Below, piece by piece: positions 1 through 10,827 of a stretch of 64,000 nt of DNA. Under the pieces are notes generated by a model that saw only the letters and a list, made by a program, of their open reading frames with translations, was not told the DNA's origin and ran no database searches. The translations under genes and the position numbers were made by a program. Numbering within the stretch: the stretch's first letter is position 1; each line of letters starts with the position of its first letter. Source of the stretch: Craspedostauros australis (taxonomy: Eukaryota; Bacillariophyta; Bacillariophyceae; Mastogloiales; Achnanthaceae); contig JAMXDE010000005.1 of assembly GCA_026770025.1 (NCBI GenBank), positions 124,001-188,000 of the forward strand. Reading direction: 5' to 3'.

Positions 1-2085
1 CCTCATCGTCGCTGTCCGATAGGATGTAGTACCTGTTGCTGTCAGCGAAAGATACTCTCTTCGCTTCCGATGTTTGACGCGTTGCCGTCCTTGGCGTTGC
101 TCCCTTCCGTCCGATGGTTGTGAAGCCGTCTGCGTCCGTTGTTCCTGTTTCGTTGGATATGTTCGGTGCTGGTGCCCAGCCACAGAACTGTCCGTATGAT
201 TGGTTGAGCCACTTGATGTCGCGTGAGCAGACGAGTGACTTGGTCGATGGCCTGTACATGTTATAGACCCCTGATGCGTGTTGGTGTGCATATCCGATGA
301 ACACCATCTCTTCTCCTCTATTCTTGAGTTTGGCGGTAATCCCGCCGTAGGTAGTCTTCACAACACCCACCTCTCCGAAAGTGCGGAGTGCATCCGCATA
401 TGGTGGATCGTTGCCAAAGAATTGTCGATGTGGTGACTCCTTTTGATTCTTCGCTACGGTGATGTTGGCGATGGCAGTGGCAGTGCTAGCAGCTGCTGCC
501 CACAGGCCATGCCTATACTCTTCGTCGAGCTGTGCTCCGTTGAGCATGGAGCGAATCTTGGTGTAGAGGTACGCGAACTTGCGTTCCACTCTGCCGTTCT
601 GTTGCGGCGTGTTCGATGCCGTGAATTCGAATTTCACGTTGAGTCCTGCATCGATGAGAATATCCTGCGTGGATTTGTTCTCTCCGCTGTTGTCACCTCG
701 GAAGATGATCTGTTGGTCACCAGTCTGTGACTTGATCGTTTGGATGAATCGTTTGATGTACCCTGGTTGATCGCTCTTGTTCTTGAGAAAGAAACTCCAG
801 CAGTGATCCGTGCAGTCGTCCACGATCAGGGTCCAGTAGCGTTTATCTCCGAAGCTTATGTGTTTAGTGTAACTAATGTCAATGAAGAGCCGTTCGCCGC
901 GGCGAGTCGCTCTCGGAATGGTTGCCTTCAAGATGTTCTTCACTCTTGCGTTCGCAACCGCGCAGTCGCGACATACCGGCATCTCGCCGATAATCTTCCA
1001 TCCGTATTTGGCAGCTGTTCGCTTCATGGTTTCGAGTGGCGCGTGGCCGAGCATTCGATGCAAGTTCACCGCGCTGATCTCCTTGGATGGGTTCTTGATG
1101 ATGGCTGTGCAAGCCTTGTCGTCGTTCATTGGCATGACAGGATGCATCTGCACTCCCGTGATGAATCCGTTGGCTGTGGGGAAGACTCGGTCGAATACGA
1201 TCTTCGTTCCGGATCCGTTGATGATGTCCATCAGAATGCCGTTGCTACCAAGTTGGTAACCGTTGTACAGAGCCTTGTTCGTGGAGAAAAGGTTCACCGC
1301 CATTTTTGGTGTGTACTTCACGTCATCGAGCCGGATGATGTGGCCAGTGTTGTCTCGCTGCTTGACCTTCAAGCGAATGGATCCCATTTTGGGAGAGTCC
1401 AGTTTCGTGCTGTCTCCCACTTGGACGAATGACTTGATGTGCCGCACGTTGAAGAGAGCGGCGTCTGAATTGACGATGTGACACGAAGCTCCACTGTCGG
1501 CGAGCCAGGTGTCCTTGTTGACCTTGTCCTTGTGCTTGGTGCTCAGCTCGTGGAGCTGCTCCACAGCTGCTGCAGCTGTATCGGTCATGAAGTTGTCTTC
1601 GTCTTCTTCGTCGACGTGGACTCCATGTTCGTTCCATGGATTCGCGTGATGTCCGTCGTCGGTCTCATCGGATAGCTGCGCGTAGTCCGATGGAATCGTG
1701 TTGCTTCGGTGTGATCCTGTGGCTGGATCGTATGGGTGGACGCGTGATCGCTCTCGCAAGAGCACACGCATACATCCTCCAAGGATGTAGTGCAGATCCG
1801 TCTCTGGGATCGTCTCTGTGTTCTCCGCTTCCAGTATGCGGTTGACGACGATTGAATTGGCGAGAATGTCTTCGATTGACTCGAAGTTCTCGGATAGGAT
1901 GGATCCCATCATGTTCACCCATATTGGTCTGAGCACTCCTCGTGCAGTCCCTGCGAACAGTCGCATCCCCGCTTCCATTACTGCGTCAAAGATGAGCTGC
2001 TTTTGGATTATCAATGCTGTTGCTGTTGCGTTTGGGGTGACGCTGTGACGGAGGAGATAGTCGACACTGTTGGGATCCTCAATAT
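1..2085 (-). CDS. Outer Ty1/copia element, Pol part (protease, integrase), cut by window edge
   Basis: The minus-strand frame is open over the whole interval; I checked every codon and found no stop. It runs off the left edge, so the reverse transcriptase and RNase H are outside the window. Reading from the right, the frame contains an aspartic protease site (DSGASC, about position 1490), then an integrase with the His-His-Cys-Cys zinc region (HRMLGH, then CRDC) and the catalytic triad in the contexts FIDIS, GDNSGEN and GRVERK. The usual GYAHQHASGVY and QSYGQF motifs at the integrase end follow near 200-300. The right end of this segment is the insertion point of the inner element. Its frame joins that of the Gag part at 8757-10745, so the two are one interrupted Gag-Pol gene. 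Family assignment is firm; coding capacity beyond the edge is unknown. Confidence 0.85.
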
Positions 2086-2086
2086 C

Positions 2087-2614
2087 TGTTATCTCGTTAT
2101 CGTACACAGCGAAATCACACGAGTCCTTCAAGAGAGATCAAGTCTTTCAGGACGAGGGTGACAAGCTGGTGAGTGAAGACACTGTTTGGGTTGAGTGACT
2201 TCTGGTTCTATGTTATCTTCATTGAGTTGTATCTCGTGTTGCTGTCTTCAAGGTCAGCTCTCGGTCATTGCACCTCTGCGATCTTGTTCTGATGTGGAGA
2301 TGACCCATGATGTGGCGATGATGTCTTCTGTGTCGACGTCACTCATCACCGTTCCATGGCTCTGTCGATTCCACATTCCATTGATGATGCTTGAGGTCGT
2401 CGGGTGTGTTGTCATTTCAGGTTTAGTTGGGAAGTATATCAGGTTGAATTGGACATCACATGTTTGCCGGGTGGTGGCCAGACTGAATCTCTGATGTTCT
2501 CTCTAGTGTGTCCCTCATGCCGAAAATCATGTGTCTGAGGAAAGCATCGTTTCAGCACATACAAGGACAGACTAATCAGAAAACGAATCAGGTGAATAAA
2601 GTGTTGTGCTAATA
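2087..2614 (-). repeat. 3' LTR of the inner copia element
   Basis: Matches 8233-8760 almost base for base at an offset of 6146. On the plus strand it starts TGTTATC and ends GCTAATA, so on the element strand it reads TATTAG...ATAACA: a canonical CA end, but TA where TG is usual. A short purine tract (CGGGGAG on the element strand, about 2615-2621) lies against it, in the position expected for plus-strand priming. Confidence 0.9.
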
Positions 2615-2639
2615 CTCCCCGAAACGTATCTTTTCGCAG

Positions 2640-5600
2640 TCACTTGTTGTGGTTGGGATCGGTGTTGCCCTTCCAGAACAATAGTGGTTGGATGAGGTCC
2701 CAGAAAACCGAACGTGGAAGGAATTTCGTGAGGATGTCGGCGATGTTCTGGTTTCCTTTGATCTTGATGAAGTACATCGTCCCAGCGGCGATGGCCGATC
2801 GGACTCGGTGGTAGGCCAGTGCGTTGTGTCTCTTGGATAGTACACTGGTTGGGATGGTGGATGATGTGACTACGCTCTGGTTGTCACCAAAGAGCCAGCT
2901 TGGGCCGTCCACAGGTATTCCCATTTCGCACAGCATCAGACGAATGGATAGGATCTGTTCGGTTGCCAGCCGTGCTGCCACGAACTCTGATCCGTAGGTG
3001 GCCGTCTCCACGGTGGACTGTCGCTTCGAGAACCATTCGATGGGAGTTTGGTTTATGAGATGCACGATACCGGTTGCTGATTTCCCAGTCACCTTGCAGT
3101 GCATGAGATTTGCATCAACAAAAGTCGTGGTACGTACAGGTTTGCCTTTGGCTGTTGGTGCATCCGCTGGTAGCTCCTCTCGGTTGGGTCCGTACACAGA
3201 GTACATCCATTCGTGCTGCGGGATGTCGTAGTGGTCTTCATGGTTGGGGATTCCGGTTCGGAAGCGGATGGAGGCGTCTGGGTATTTACGAAGGTACCCG
3301 TAGATGCGTTTCACTCTGTCCATGTGTCCTGCTCTTGGTGATGCACGGAAACGGGAGAGAGTCATGACCGCCACGTGTATGTCGATCCTTCCCAGAGATA
3401 CACACCATTGGAGTGCTCCGATCAACGACATGTACTTGGTTCGATCGATCTCCCTGAGTTCGGGTGTCGTATCGAGCTCAGGACTGTCGTCCTTGTCCAT
3501 GGGGCAGCTGGTCTTGTTGGGTGGTCCGTCGAACATCTGTTCGTAGTTCGTGAGCATGCGTTTGATGTAAGACCGTGCGCTGATTTTCATTGTGCCGTCG
3601 CTGTCTCTTCCGAAGTCTGCTCCTAGATGGTAGGAGATGGGGCCGACACCTTTGAGCCTATAGCCATACTGTGATGTGAGAATATCAAAGAAGGAGCGTG
3701 GGTCAGACATGACCGCCATGAGATCGTCCACGTATACACATACGTATTCCCAGTGCGGACCTGCATCACGCATCCATACATCGGGGTCAGACCTGCACTG
3801 CTGGAAGCCCATGTCTCGGAGAGTATCTGCCAGTGCTTCGTGGAAGCGAGCTCCGGATGTCCGGAGGCCGTAGAGCGCCTTGACAATCGTGAGCATGTGG
3901 CCTGCGTGCTCCCCGAACTCGTCGCCGGCTACGAAGCAGATCTTCTCCTTCGTGTAAGCCTCCAGGTAGGCGTTTCCAATGTCGCCGACCATGGTCTTGA
4001 GTCCGTTCAGTTCGCCAGCGAGTAGGGCGATTCGGAGTGACTGCAAGCTGACAACTCCGGCGTAGGAGGAGTCCTTGCATGGATCCGTCAGGTGGCCACC
4101 TGCCACACATCGTGCTCGGTGTCGGAGGTCGTGCTTGACCGCGTAGACCCATTGCAGCCGGATCTGTTGGTATCCGTCTGGAACGGTCTTGGTCTTGCCG
4201 AGCGATCGGAATGTCTCATATCCGAAGAGCTGTTCCATCTCGGTACGTTCTGCATCTGCCCAGAGCGTGTTGCCGTTGCGTTTGTCGAGGCGTACGGCTT
4301 CTTGGTGATTGCGTGGTACCTGAACACCGAACTGGTAGATGGGTGCGTTGGTGTGCTTCTTGGCCTTGTTGATGGAGGTCTTGCGCTCCATTCGAGCCTG
4401 TCGGTCAGAGAGCTTCTTCAGCCGTTTCCATCCAGGCTGATCCAGCAATCCGTTCTTCCGGCCGTATGCCGCACATGATACAGGATCATCTTGCAACATG
4501 GTGGAGAGTGGTTCGGATGTTGTTGATCCGTCATCCCATTGTACAATGACATTGTATCGGGACCCCTTGTAGGTCTTGGCGTTCGGAGCGAGAGGTCCTT
4601 CGTGGCCGATGATGCCTTGGAATCCCCATACTCCGTCTTCGTCGTCTTCGTTGCGTTCGAGCTGCTGTTCGATGATGTCGGACAGCTGGACGTAGGAGAT
4701 GAGTTCGTTGGTGGCTCCATCGTCGAAGGCGAGCAACATCTTGATTCGCTGATGGTTCGCTGCATCCGCATCATTGACGCGTTGGATGACTTCGGCCTTG
4801 ACTCTCTGTCCGTCGCGGTCGTACAGGAAGGTCTTGCCAATGAGATCCTCTGGTGTGAATCGAGGGATGGAGACTCTTGCCATGTCCGCCGTTCCAGGAT
4901 CGGATTCCGCAGAAGCGAAAAGAACGGCGTCTCCAAGGGAATGGACAACTGGTTGCATTCCATCAGGCACTGGGACGTCGTCGTCAAGCTCCCCATCATC
5001 AGGTGGGTTCGTGTCCGAGCCGTCTTCCTCCCCAACGTCGGCCAGGGGAAAGTCGACACGCAGGTTGCGGGAGCCGCGCTCGTCGGCTGCACGGATCGAG
5101 GACCGAGGGAGGAGCTGTTGGGTGTCATCGTCCAACACCCAGAAGGTCAGCTCATCACCCTTGTGGAGACAGGGTCCGGCCCATCTCCCCTTTCGCTCCT
5201 TGGACTGGCTGGGAAAGCCAGGTTTCTCAACACGGTAGTACACCGGTTGCCACCATCGGTAGGCAAGGAACTTGCTCACATTGGGGCGGTGCCCGTAGGC
5301 TGCCTGCATCGGCGTGACGTTACCTGCCGTGCGTTGAGCCAAGTGGTTGAAGAGCACAATGACATACATGGTGCATATGAGCCAGAAGCGAGCAGGTGTG
5401 CCCGTCCTGTCCATGATGCCGTTCGTCATGCGCTTGATGTCTTGGATACGCCTCTCTGCGGCGTTCTGGTGCTGGTGCTCCGGTTCGCTCTGATGGTCAG
5501 CGATGGAGTACTGTCGGAGGATGTCTTGCACCTTGAATCCGATCTCGGATTTCGCGTTATCGGACATCAGGAGGTCAGGAGCTCCGTGACGCCGGATGAA

Positions 5601-8030
5601 GTCTTGGAGAGTGGAAGCAACTTGCTTCTCCGATGTCATGGGGAATCCTGCGGTGAAGCGAGAATCCACGGCCACGTATACTTGCATCATCGTGCTGCCA
5701 CCATGGCCTGGCACACCATCGTTGTGTGCAGGTGTGTCAGAGAACAACGTGTCCATGGCAACGGTCTCGTGGAGCCTGTCCACGTTCGCAGCAGGGAATC
5801 TGGTCTTGAAGTGCTTTCGCATTGTGAAGCGCTCGGCGGTGCGGTACCATTGGGACGTGCACTTGAGAGTGTCTTGGACTCTTCTGGCCGGGATCCATCC
5901 GAAGTACGGACGGAGGGCCTCATAGTCGATCGTCGGCTTCGCGCGAGTGATAGCGCCCTGGTTTGGGGCACCGGTCTCACTGGTGAACACTTCGATGGAG
6001 TCCGGTGAGTGGACGCCGTCGTCTGGGACACCACCAGAGATCTCGTTCGGCAAAGTGAACTCGTGGTCGAGAGTGGACGGGTCCCACTCTTCGTCGGCAG
6101 TGAAATCCACGTGAGGGTACGTGTCAATCTCCTTGCGTGTGGGAGGCCTCATGTCCATGTAGGACAGGCCCTGTCGGATGGAGAGAGGGATCACATGCCC
6201 ATCAGGCACGATGATTGTCTGTCTCCCTCCAGGGAGTTCGCGAGGACGCTCGTTGACATCGAGACCGAAGGCACCGAGCTGATTCGTCGAGTGAATCGTC
6301 TTGCCCTTGCCATAGAGGGCGTATTGGTGGAACTTCGCGATGATAGGTCCCTCGGTGGACATGACGAGTCCAGCAACTGTTCCGATGTCCAGGTTGACGA
6401 TTGCGGTGTCTCCAATCCCGCTGATGTCGGCGGTATGGTTGGTACGGCTGATGATAGTCACATCTTCGCCTGCCAATCCTCCATTCGCACCGCTGTCAAT
6501 CAGGGAACCGGACTTCGCAACATCGGTCTTGTTGAAGCTGTATTGCAGGACTGTGGCCTGAACAGCTCGGTAGACCTTGCCCTGGATGGTGACTTCGTCA
6601 GAAGTGTTGGTGTTGGTCGTGGCATTGGCCAGCATACGCTTGATGGCATCGCCGGGGAGTTCGTCAGAACCGGCGCTGCCTGAGGTCGAGGTGGACTTAG
6701 CTTGCCCACCACCCCCATTGCCAGTGGCGGATGTCTTGTTGGCCTGCCTGTTCGATGTATCCCTGGTGTACTTGGCATCCCAAGTACCCTTGGATTGCAT
6801 GTGGGCCTTCTTCTGATCCCATGTCATTTGCTTCCATTCGTTGTCTGGGATTCTCTTGTTCGTGTTCTTGTTCTTGGATTGGTTGGTCTTGTTCTCGTTG
6901 TTGCTTGCGTCCTTGCTTGTGTTGTTGACCCTATGCTTGGTCTTGTTGCGTGGGACGCGGAGATCGTTGCGCTGTGCGGATCTGCGAACAACTCCAAGGA
7001 AGGCATCGAAGTCCAGTCTGAAGTCGGCCTTTCCTGTCGCCAACGCCAAGTTGCTCTGAAGAGCATCGGCGTCGTCAAGGGAACGGAAGAGATCAGCATC
7101 AGGGGAGATGGCTTCCTTGAGCCACTGGAGCTTCCAGTCCTCAGAGACAGGGGCATCCTGGATCTCCTCGAGGTCGTTGATCTTGCTGAGCCAGCTGTTC
7201 ACGAAGGCTTCGCGGCTGCTGTTCCAGGAGTGGTTCAGCTTGAGGTTCCGGATCTCCTCCTGGATCAGCTGGGCCTTGTTGGCTGCGGCTACTCCGGTCG
7301 CGTACTCCTCACGGAGCATGGTATACACCCCATGACCGTTCTCGTCATCGGCGTATGCCTGGAGACAGTTGCGGCTCTTCGTGGTCCTGAGGCAGTGGGT
7401 CAAGACGTAGAAGAGGAAGGTGCGCTGTTTGTCGAACAGGTCAGCCTCGTCTTGGGTCGGGAGGTACTCGGGGTCTACGACGTTCTTCACACCGTGCGCT
7501 GCAGCGGTGGCTCGGAGACGTCGGTCGAAGATCATGAACTGATCATCGCTCTTCAGGATCGGATAGTCGCTGAGGTTCCGCTTGATGCCCTTGTCGAAGG
7601 CAGCGGCTCCATCAGAGACAGGTTCAGGTGGTGGTGGTGGTGTCACCATGGATGACATGGTGGGTTCGGGTGTCGGCATGGAGGCATCCACGCGCTTCTT
7701 GAGTTCAGCTCTCATGAAGGTCTGGAGCCTCGCAGCGTTCAGGTCAAGCCAGACGGATTCGCCGTCGCCAGCTTGCGCGTCATACCACATTGGGAGTGCG
7801 AGGATCTTGCGAATGTGCAACGCGGTCAATCGGCATGAGTATGTGTCTCCCGAGGTGGGAGTGATGTCGCGATGAAGACCGTCGAGGTCTTCCTTGGTGA
7901 GGAAGGTGAGGTCGTCAACGTTCTCCACCGCTGCGTCGATGATAACGCGGCGATGGTCGGAGTCGTCGTAGATACCCACGGCCTTGAGGACGTGGTTCAG
8001 TACGGTGATGGGGTCGGTGGATTCTGTCAT
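2640..8030 (-). CDS. Gag-Pol polyprotein of inner copia element, intact
   Basis: A single uninterrupted frame of 1796 codons encodes Gag and Pol with no frameshift. The Gag part (residues 1 to about 480) is acidic, then Lys/Asn-rich, and I see no CCHC zinc knuckle, unlike the other two copia elements here. The protease site is LIDSGANGG (about residue 520). The integrase triad lies in AMDTLF, MSDNAKSE and AERRIQDIK. The reverse transcriptase carries the active-site YVDDLMAV and the upstream LKTMVGDIGNAYLEA. RNase H starts near TTFVDANL and includes GSEFVAAR and FGDNQSV. The first Met follows the 5' LTR by about 200 bp. The length is in the usual copia range (roughly 1300-1900 residues). All catalytic motifs are present, so it is probably autonomous. 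It is not closely similar to the outer element, so these are two lineages. Confidence 0.93.
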   Translation of the reverse strand: MTESTDPITVLNHVLKAVGIYDDSDHRRVIIDAAVENVDDLTFLTKEDLDGLHRDITPTSGDTYSCRLTALHIRKILALPMWYDAQAGDGESVWLDLNAARLQTFMRAELKKRVDASMPTPEPTMSSMVTPPPPPEPVSDGAAAFDKGIKRNLSDYPILKSDDQFMIFDRRLRATAAAHGVKNVVDPEYLPTQDEADLFDKQRTFLFYVLTHCLRTTKSRNCLQAYADDENGHGVYTMLREEYATGVAAANKAQLIQEEIRNLKLNHSWNSSREAFVNSWLSKINDLEEIQDAPVSEDWKLQWLKEAISPDADLFRSLDDADALQSNLALATGKADFRLDFDAFLGVVRRSAQRNDLRVPRNKTKHRVNNTSKDASNNENKTNQSKNKNTNKRIPDNEWKQMTWDQKKAHMQSKGTWDAKYTRDTSNRQANKTSATGNGGGGQAKSTSTSGSAGSDELPGDAIKRMLANATTNTNTSDEVTIQGKVYRAVQATVLQYSFNKTDVAKSGSLIDSGANGGLAGEDVTIISRTNHTADISGIGDTAIVNLDIGTVAGLVMSTEGPIIAKFHQYALYGKGKTIHSTNQLGAFGLDVNERPRELPGGRQTIIVPDGHVIPLSIRQGLSYMDMRPPTRKEIDTYPHVDFTADEEWDPSTLDHEFTLPNEISGGVPDDGVHSPDSIEVFTSETGAPNQGAITRAKPTIDYEALRPYFGWIPARRVQDTLKCTSQWYRTAERFTMRKHFKTRFPAANVDRLHETVAMDTLFSDTPAHNDGVPGHGGSTMMQVYVAVDSRFTAGFPMTSEKQVASTLQDFIRRHGAPDLLMSDNAKSEIGFKVQDILRQYSIADHQSEPEHQHQNAAERRIQDIKRMTNGIMDRTGTPARFWLICTMYVIVLFNHLAQRTAGNVTPMQAAYGHRPNVSKFLAYRWWQPVYYRVEKPGFPSQSKERKGRWAGPCLHKGDELTFWVLDDDTQQLLPRSSIRAADERGSRNLRVDFPLADVGEEDGSDTNPPDDGELDDDVPVPDGMQPVVHSLGDAVLFASAESDPGTADMARVSIPRFTPEDLIGKTFLYDRDGQRVKAEVIQRVNDADAANHQRIKMLLAFDDGATNELISYVQLSDIIEQQLERNEDDEDGVWGFQGIIGHEGPLAPNAKTYKGSRYNVIVQWDDGSTTSEPLSTMLQDDPVSCAAYGRKNGLLDQPGWKRLKKLSDRQARMERKTSINKAKKHTNAPIYQFGVQVPRNHQEAVRLDKRNGNTLWADAERTEMEQLFGYETFRSLGKTKTVPDGYQQIRLQWVYAVKHDLRHRARCVAGGHLTDPCKDSSYAGVVSLQSLRIALLAGELNGLKTMVGDIGNAYLEAYTKEKICFVAGDEFGEHAGHMLTIVKALYGLRTSGARFHEALADTLRDMGFQQCRSDPDVWMRDAGPHWEYVCVYVDDLMAVMSDPRSFFDILTSQYGYRLKGVGPISYHLGADFGRDSDGTMKISARSYIKRMLTNYEQMFDGPPNKTSCPMDKDDSPELDTTPELREIDRTKYMSLIGALQWCVSLGRIDIHVAVMTLSRFRASPRAGHMDRVKRIYGYLRKYPDASIRFRTGIPNHEDHYDIPQHEWMYSVYGPNREELPADAPTAKGKPVRTTTFVDANLMHCKVTGKSATGIVHLINQTPIEWFSKRQSTVETATYGSEFVAARLATEQILSIRLMLCEMGIPVDGPSWLFGDNQSVVTSSTIPTSVLSKRHNALAYHRVRSAIAAGTMYFIKIKGNQNIADILTKFLPRSVFWDLIQPLLFWKGNTDPNHNK

Positions 8031-8232
8031 CTTGTTCGGTTCGTCACGGAGAAGCGGATACGCTGTGCTCGGTGTGTTCGGGTGCGCTGCCTTGAAAGGC
8101 TCTTGTTGTTGTTCGGTTCTTGCTTCACGTCGTCATGTGATGCAGTTGGTTCGTTGCTGATGTGATCAGCTCGGTGGTTTGGAGAGGGGTTCACTCAGTC
8201 AGGTCAGGACGTAGTGCTTGCGACTGTTAATC

Positions 8233-8760
8233 TGTTATCTCGTTATCGTACACAGCGAAATCACACGAGTCCTTCAAGAGAGATCAAGTCTTTCAGGACG
8301 AGGGTGACAAGCTGGTGAGTGAAGACACTGTTTGGGTTGAGTGACTTCTGGTTCTATGTTATCTTCATTGAGTTGTATCTCGTGTTGCTATCTTCAAGGT
8401 CAGCTCTCGGTCATTGCACCTCTGCGATCTTGTTCTGATGTGGAGATGACCCATGATGTGGCGATGATGTCTTCTGTGTCGACGTCACTCATCACCGTTC
8501 CATGGCTCTGTCGATTCCACATTCCATTGATGATGCTTGAGGTCGTCGGGTGTGTTGTCATTTCAGGTTTAGTTGGGAAGTATATCAGGTTGAATTGGAC
8601 ATCACATGTTTGCCGGGTGGTGGCCAGACTGAATCTCTGATGTTCTCTCTAGTGTGTCCCTCATGCCGAAAATCATGTGTCTGAGGAAAGCATCGTTTCA
8701 GCACATACAAGGACAGACTAATCAGAAAACGAATCAGGTGAATAAAGCGTTGTGCTAATA
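8233..8760 (-). repeat. 5' LTR of the inner copia element
   Basis: Partner of 2087-2614. Its promoter should drive transcription leftward into 8030-2640. It shares an 18-bp stretch (8565-8582) with the LTR of the outer element although the rest is diverged. No obvious 3' tRNA-CCA-complementary primer site (TGG...) follows it; the element strand continues GATTAACAGTCGC. Confidence 0.9.
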
Positions 8761-10745
8761 TTATCCGGGAAGTCGATATTCGCTGGATAGACGACACGCT
8801 CGTTTGGATTGAAGCTGTCGTCTGGATGATCTTCGGTTTCGTCGCTGTCATCTTCGTCGAAGATGCCCGATCTGTTGTTCCCCGCCGCCGGAGGAGGTGG
8901 CGCCGCGGCGCGGTTCGTTTCGCCTTGGTCTTGATTGATGAAGGTTCCTGTTCTCTCGTATCTCCCAGCTTGAGGAGGAGGCAACTCGTCGCGGTTCGCC
9001 TCGTCGTCTTCATCTGCGCCGTCCTCGTCGGCGTCGTCGTCGTCGTCGTCGTCATCGCTCATGGCCTCTTCGATGTCACTATCGTTGGCCTCGTCGTCCA
9101 TCTCAGCTTCGTCGCCGTATGAACCGATCAGGTCGTGCGCGTTGAAGCAGCATTCGTAGCTCACTTCGCGTCTTGGGTCCACCTCGTGGATGATTGGCTC
9201 CTCGCTGAGCCACTCCAGGACGATCTCATCGTCCTGCACTTCGTCGTCACTTCCGACGCACTCGAAGTTATCGAAGAAGGAGTCTTCGATGTAGTCGTCG
9301 GACACCAACATGCAGAGCGGCATGTCCTTCGCAGAGAGTACCATCTCGTGTCCGCTCTTGTCGTGTCCTTGTGTTGCTGTGTTGGCCTGTTCGTCGGCCT
9401 TCTTCTTTTCGTTGAACTTCTTCTTTCGGCACTCCGCCTCGCGATGTCCGAAGATGCCGCAGTAGTTGCACTTGCCGTTGAAGCCGCTTCCCTTGTTGCG
9501 GTTGTTGTTGCGCTTTCCGTTCATTTTGTTGTTGTTGTTGTTGTTTTTCTTGTTGTTCGATTTCTTGCGTTCTGGGCAATCGGCGGATCTATGACCATAC
9601 ACGCCACAGTTGTGACAAGTACCCTTGAAGTTACCGGTGCTTGTGAAGCCGGTGTCGTTGCTCTTCGTGTTACTGTCTTGGAAGTCGTCGACGTATGCCT
9701 TGCCTCCTCTGTGAGTGGCGTATGCAGTACGGAGTACTCCTCTGATCGTGTTGATGGTAACCAGTTCCGGATTGAACGTGAGTTGGTGTTGGAAGTTCAC
9801 GATGTGAGTTCTGTATTCGTTACTCACCGTGCTGAGGATTTGCATGATCATTTCCTCGTCCGTGATCTCGTACTTGACATCGTGGAGACGTGATCGTAGA
9901 CTCTCGAGTTGCGTGATGTAGATGTCGGGGTCCGTGTCTCTCTTCATCTTTTCGTTGTTGAATTGGCGCTTGAGTTTGATCTTCGTCACCGCATCGGATG
10001 GTCGGAACTTCTCCGCAAGAACGTTCCACGCTGCGTGTGCGTCTCCTTCGGGGTAGTCGTCGGAGATGCACTGATTGATGTACTGGATGGCCTGCTTGCC
10101 TTTTCCTTTCTCTGCATCCATCATAAGGATCAGATCGCTGAAGCAGTCGCATCCCAGCTCGTAGATTTCTTCCATCGCTTCCTTGGCTTCACCGTCGGCT
10201 GCCGCGATCTCGCTCACTGTTGGCACCTTGGTCTTGCCCAACATCACGTCTCTCGTCTTCTGTGCACGAGCGTATGCCTTCGCTTGGGACTCCCATGCGC
10301 TGTAGTCTTCCTGTTCACCGCTGAACATCGGCGCCTTGATGCGTCGCTTGTTCACGTTGGCTGATGTCGCCATCTTGATTCGTTGTTTCGTTGTTGGTGC
10401 GCTCGCGCCCTTGATTTCCGTTTGTTGTTTCGCGAGGGTTGATTTGCTCACAAATTCTCCTCCTGGTGGTGTCTCACTTTTACCACTCAGTTTGGCTGTG
10501 CGAATGCTCTCCGTCACACCAGTCTCCTCTTGCGTGTACGCCTTGAGGATCCTCTCCTTCTCGCGATGTAGCCTTGCAGACCGTTCTTCTTCGGTCTCGT
10601 CGATCGCGCTTGCGTCTGCGCTTGATAGGACAGTAGCCGCGGCTGCTTCCTTCTCTTCTCGTGGTGGAGTCTCACTCGCACCTTCTTCTTGCTTGATAGT
10701 CGGGTTGGACAGAGGGATGTCTCTCAATTCCTCTTCCTCGCTCAT
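8757..10745 (-). CDS. Outer copia element, Gag part with two zinc knuckles
   Basis: The frame starts at an ATG at 10745 (MSEEEELRD). It has a Gag region with the sequence YINQCISDDYPEGDAHAAWN and the fold typical of copia Gag, then two CCHC knuckles, CHNCGVYGHRSADC and CNYCGIFGHREAEC. A strongly acidic tail with a run of Asp follows. The frame formally continues into the inner LTR and stops at 8718, but those last residues are an artefact of the insertion. Removing the inner element joins this segment in frame to the protease-integrase part at 1-2085. Gag packages element RNA in cytoplasmic particles. The element was coding-intact when it was hit. Confidence 0.85.
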
Positions 10746-10815
10746 TCAGCCTGCTGCTCTTGAATGATGTTCGTCTTCCTCGCACGATACGATTCGCGGG
10801 CTCGCCCTGATCTAT

Positions 10816-10827
10816 CGTTTATAAACG
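10816..10827. other. 12-bp palindrome next to the outer LTR, at the primer-site position
   Basis: CGTTTATAAACG is a perfect palindrome immediately beside the inferred inner edge of the 5' LTR. The young element at 12813-20274 has CGTTTCGAAACG at exactly the same place (19507-19518). This is where the primer-binding site of an LTR element normally starts. Its role is unknown. Confidence 0.5.

Larger units (their letters stand above)
2087..8760 (-). mobile_element. Complete Ty1/copia (CoDi-like) LTR retrotransposon nested in outer element
   Basis: Two direct repeats of about 528 bp (2087-2614 and 8233-8760) flank a single 1796-codon Gag-Pol frame. The repeats differ at only two positions that I could see (near 2246 and 2602, against 8392 and 8748), so the insertion is recent. 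The domain order protease, integrase, reverse transcriptase, RNase H identifies Ty1/copia rather than Ty3/gypsy. The element lies inside the coding frame of another copia element. The exact ends are ambiguous. A perfect 5-bp duplication AATAT (2081-2085 and 8757-8761) implies a 525-bp LTR, whereas the purine tract next to the 3' LTR implies the 528-bp version with a flank matching at 4 of 5 positions. Confidence 0.9.

Noticed and set aside
740-1432. 230-codon plus-strand open frame
   Set aside because: Antisense of the outer element's integrase, sharing its codon phase.
4539-6008. 489-codon plus-strand open frame
   Set aside because: It is the exact antisense of the inner copia Gag-Pol and has no motif of its own.
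6702-7655. 317-codon plus-strand open frame
   Set aside because: Antisense of the same Gag-Pol.
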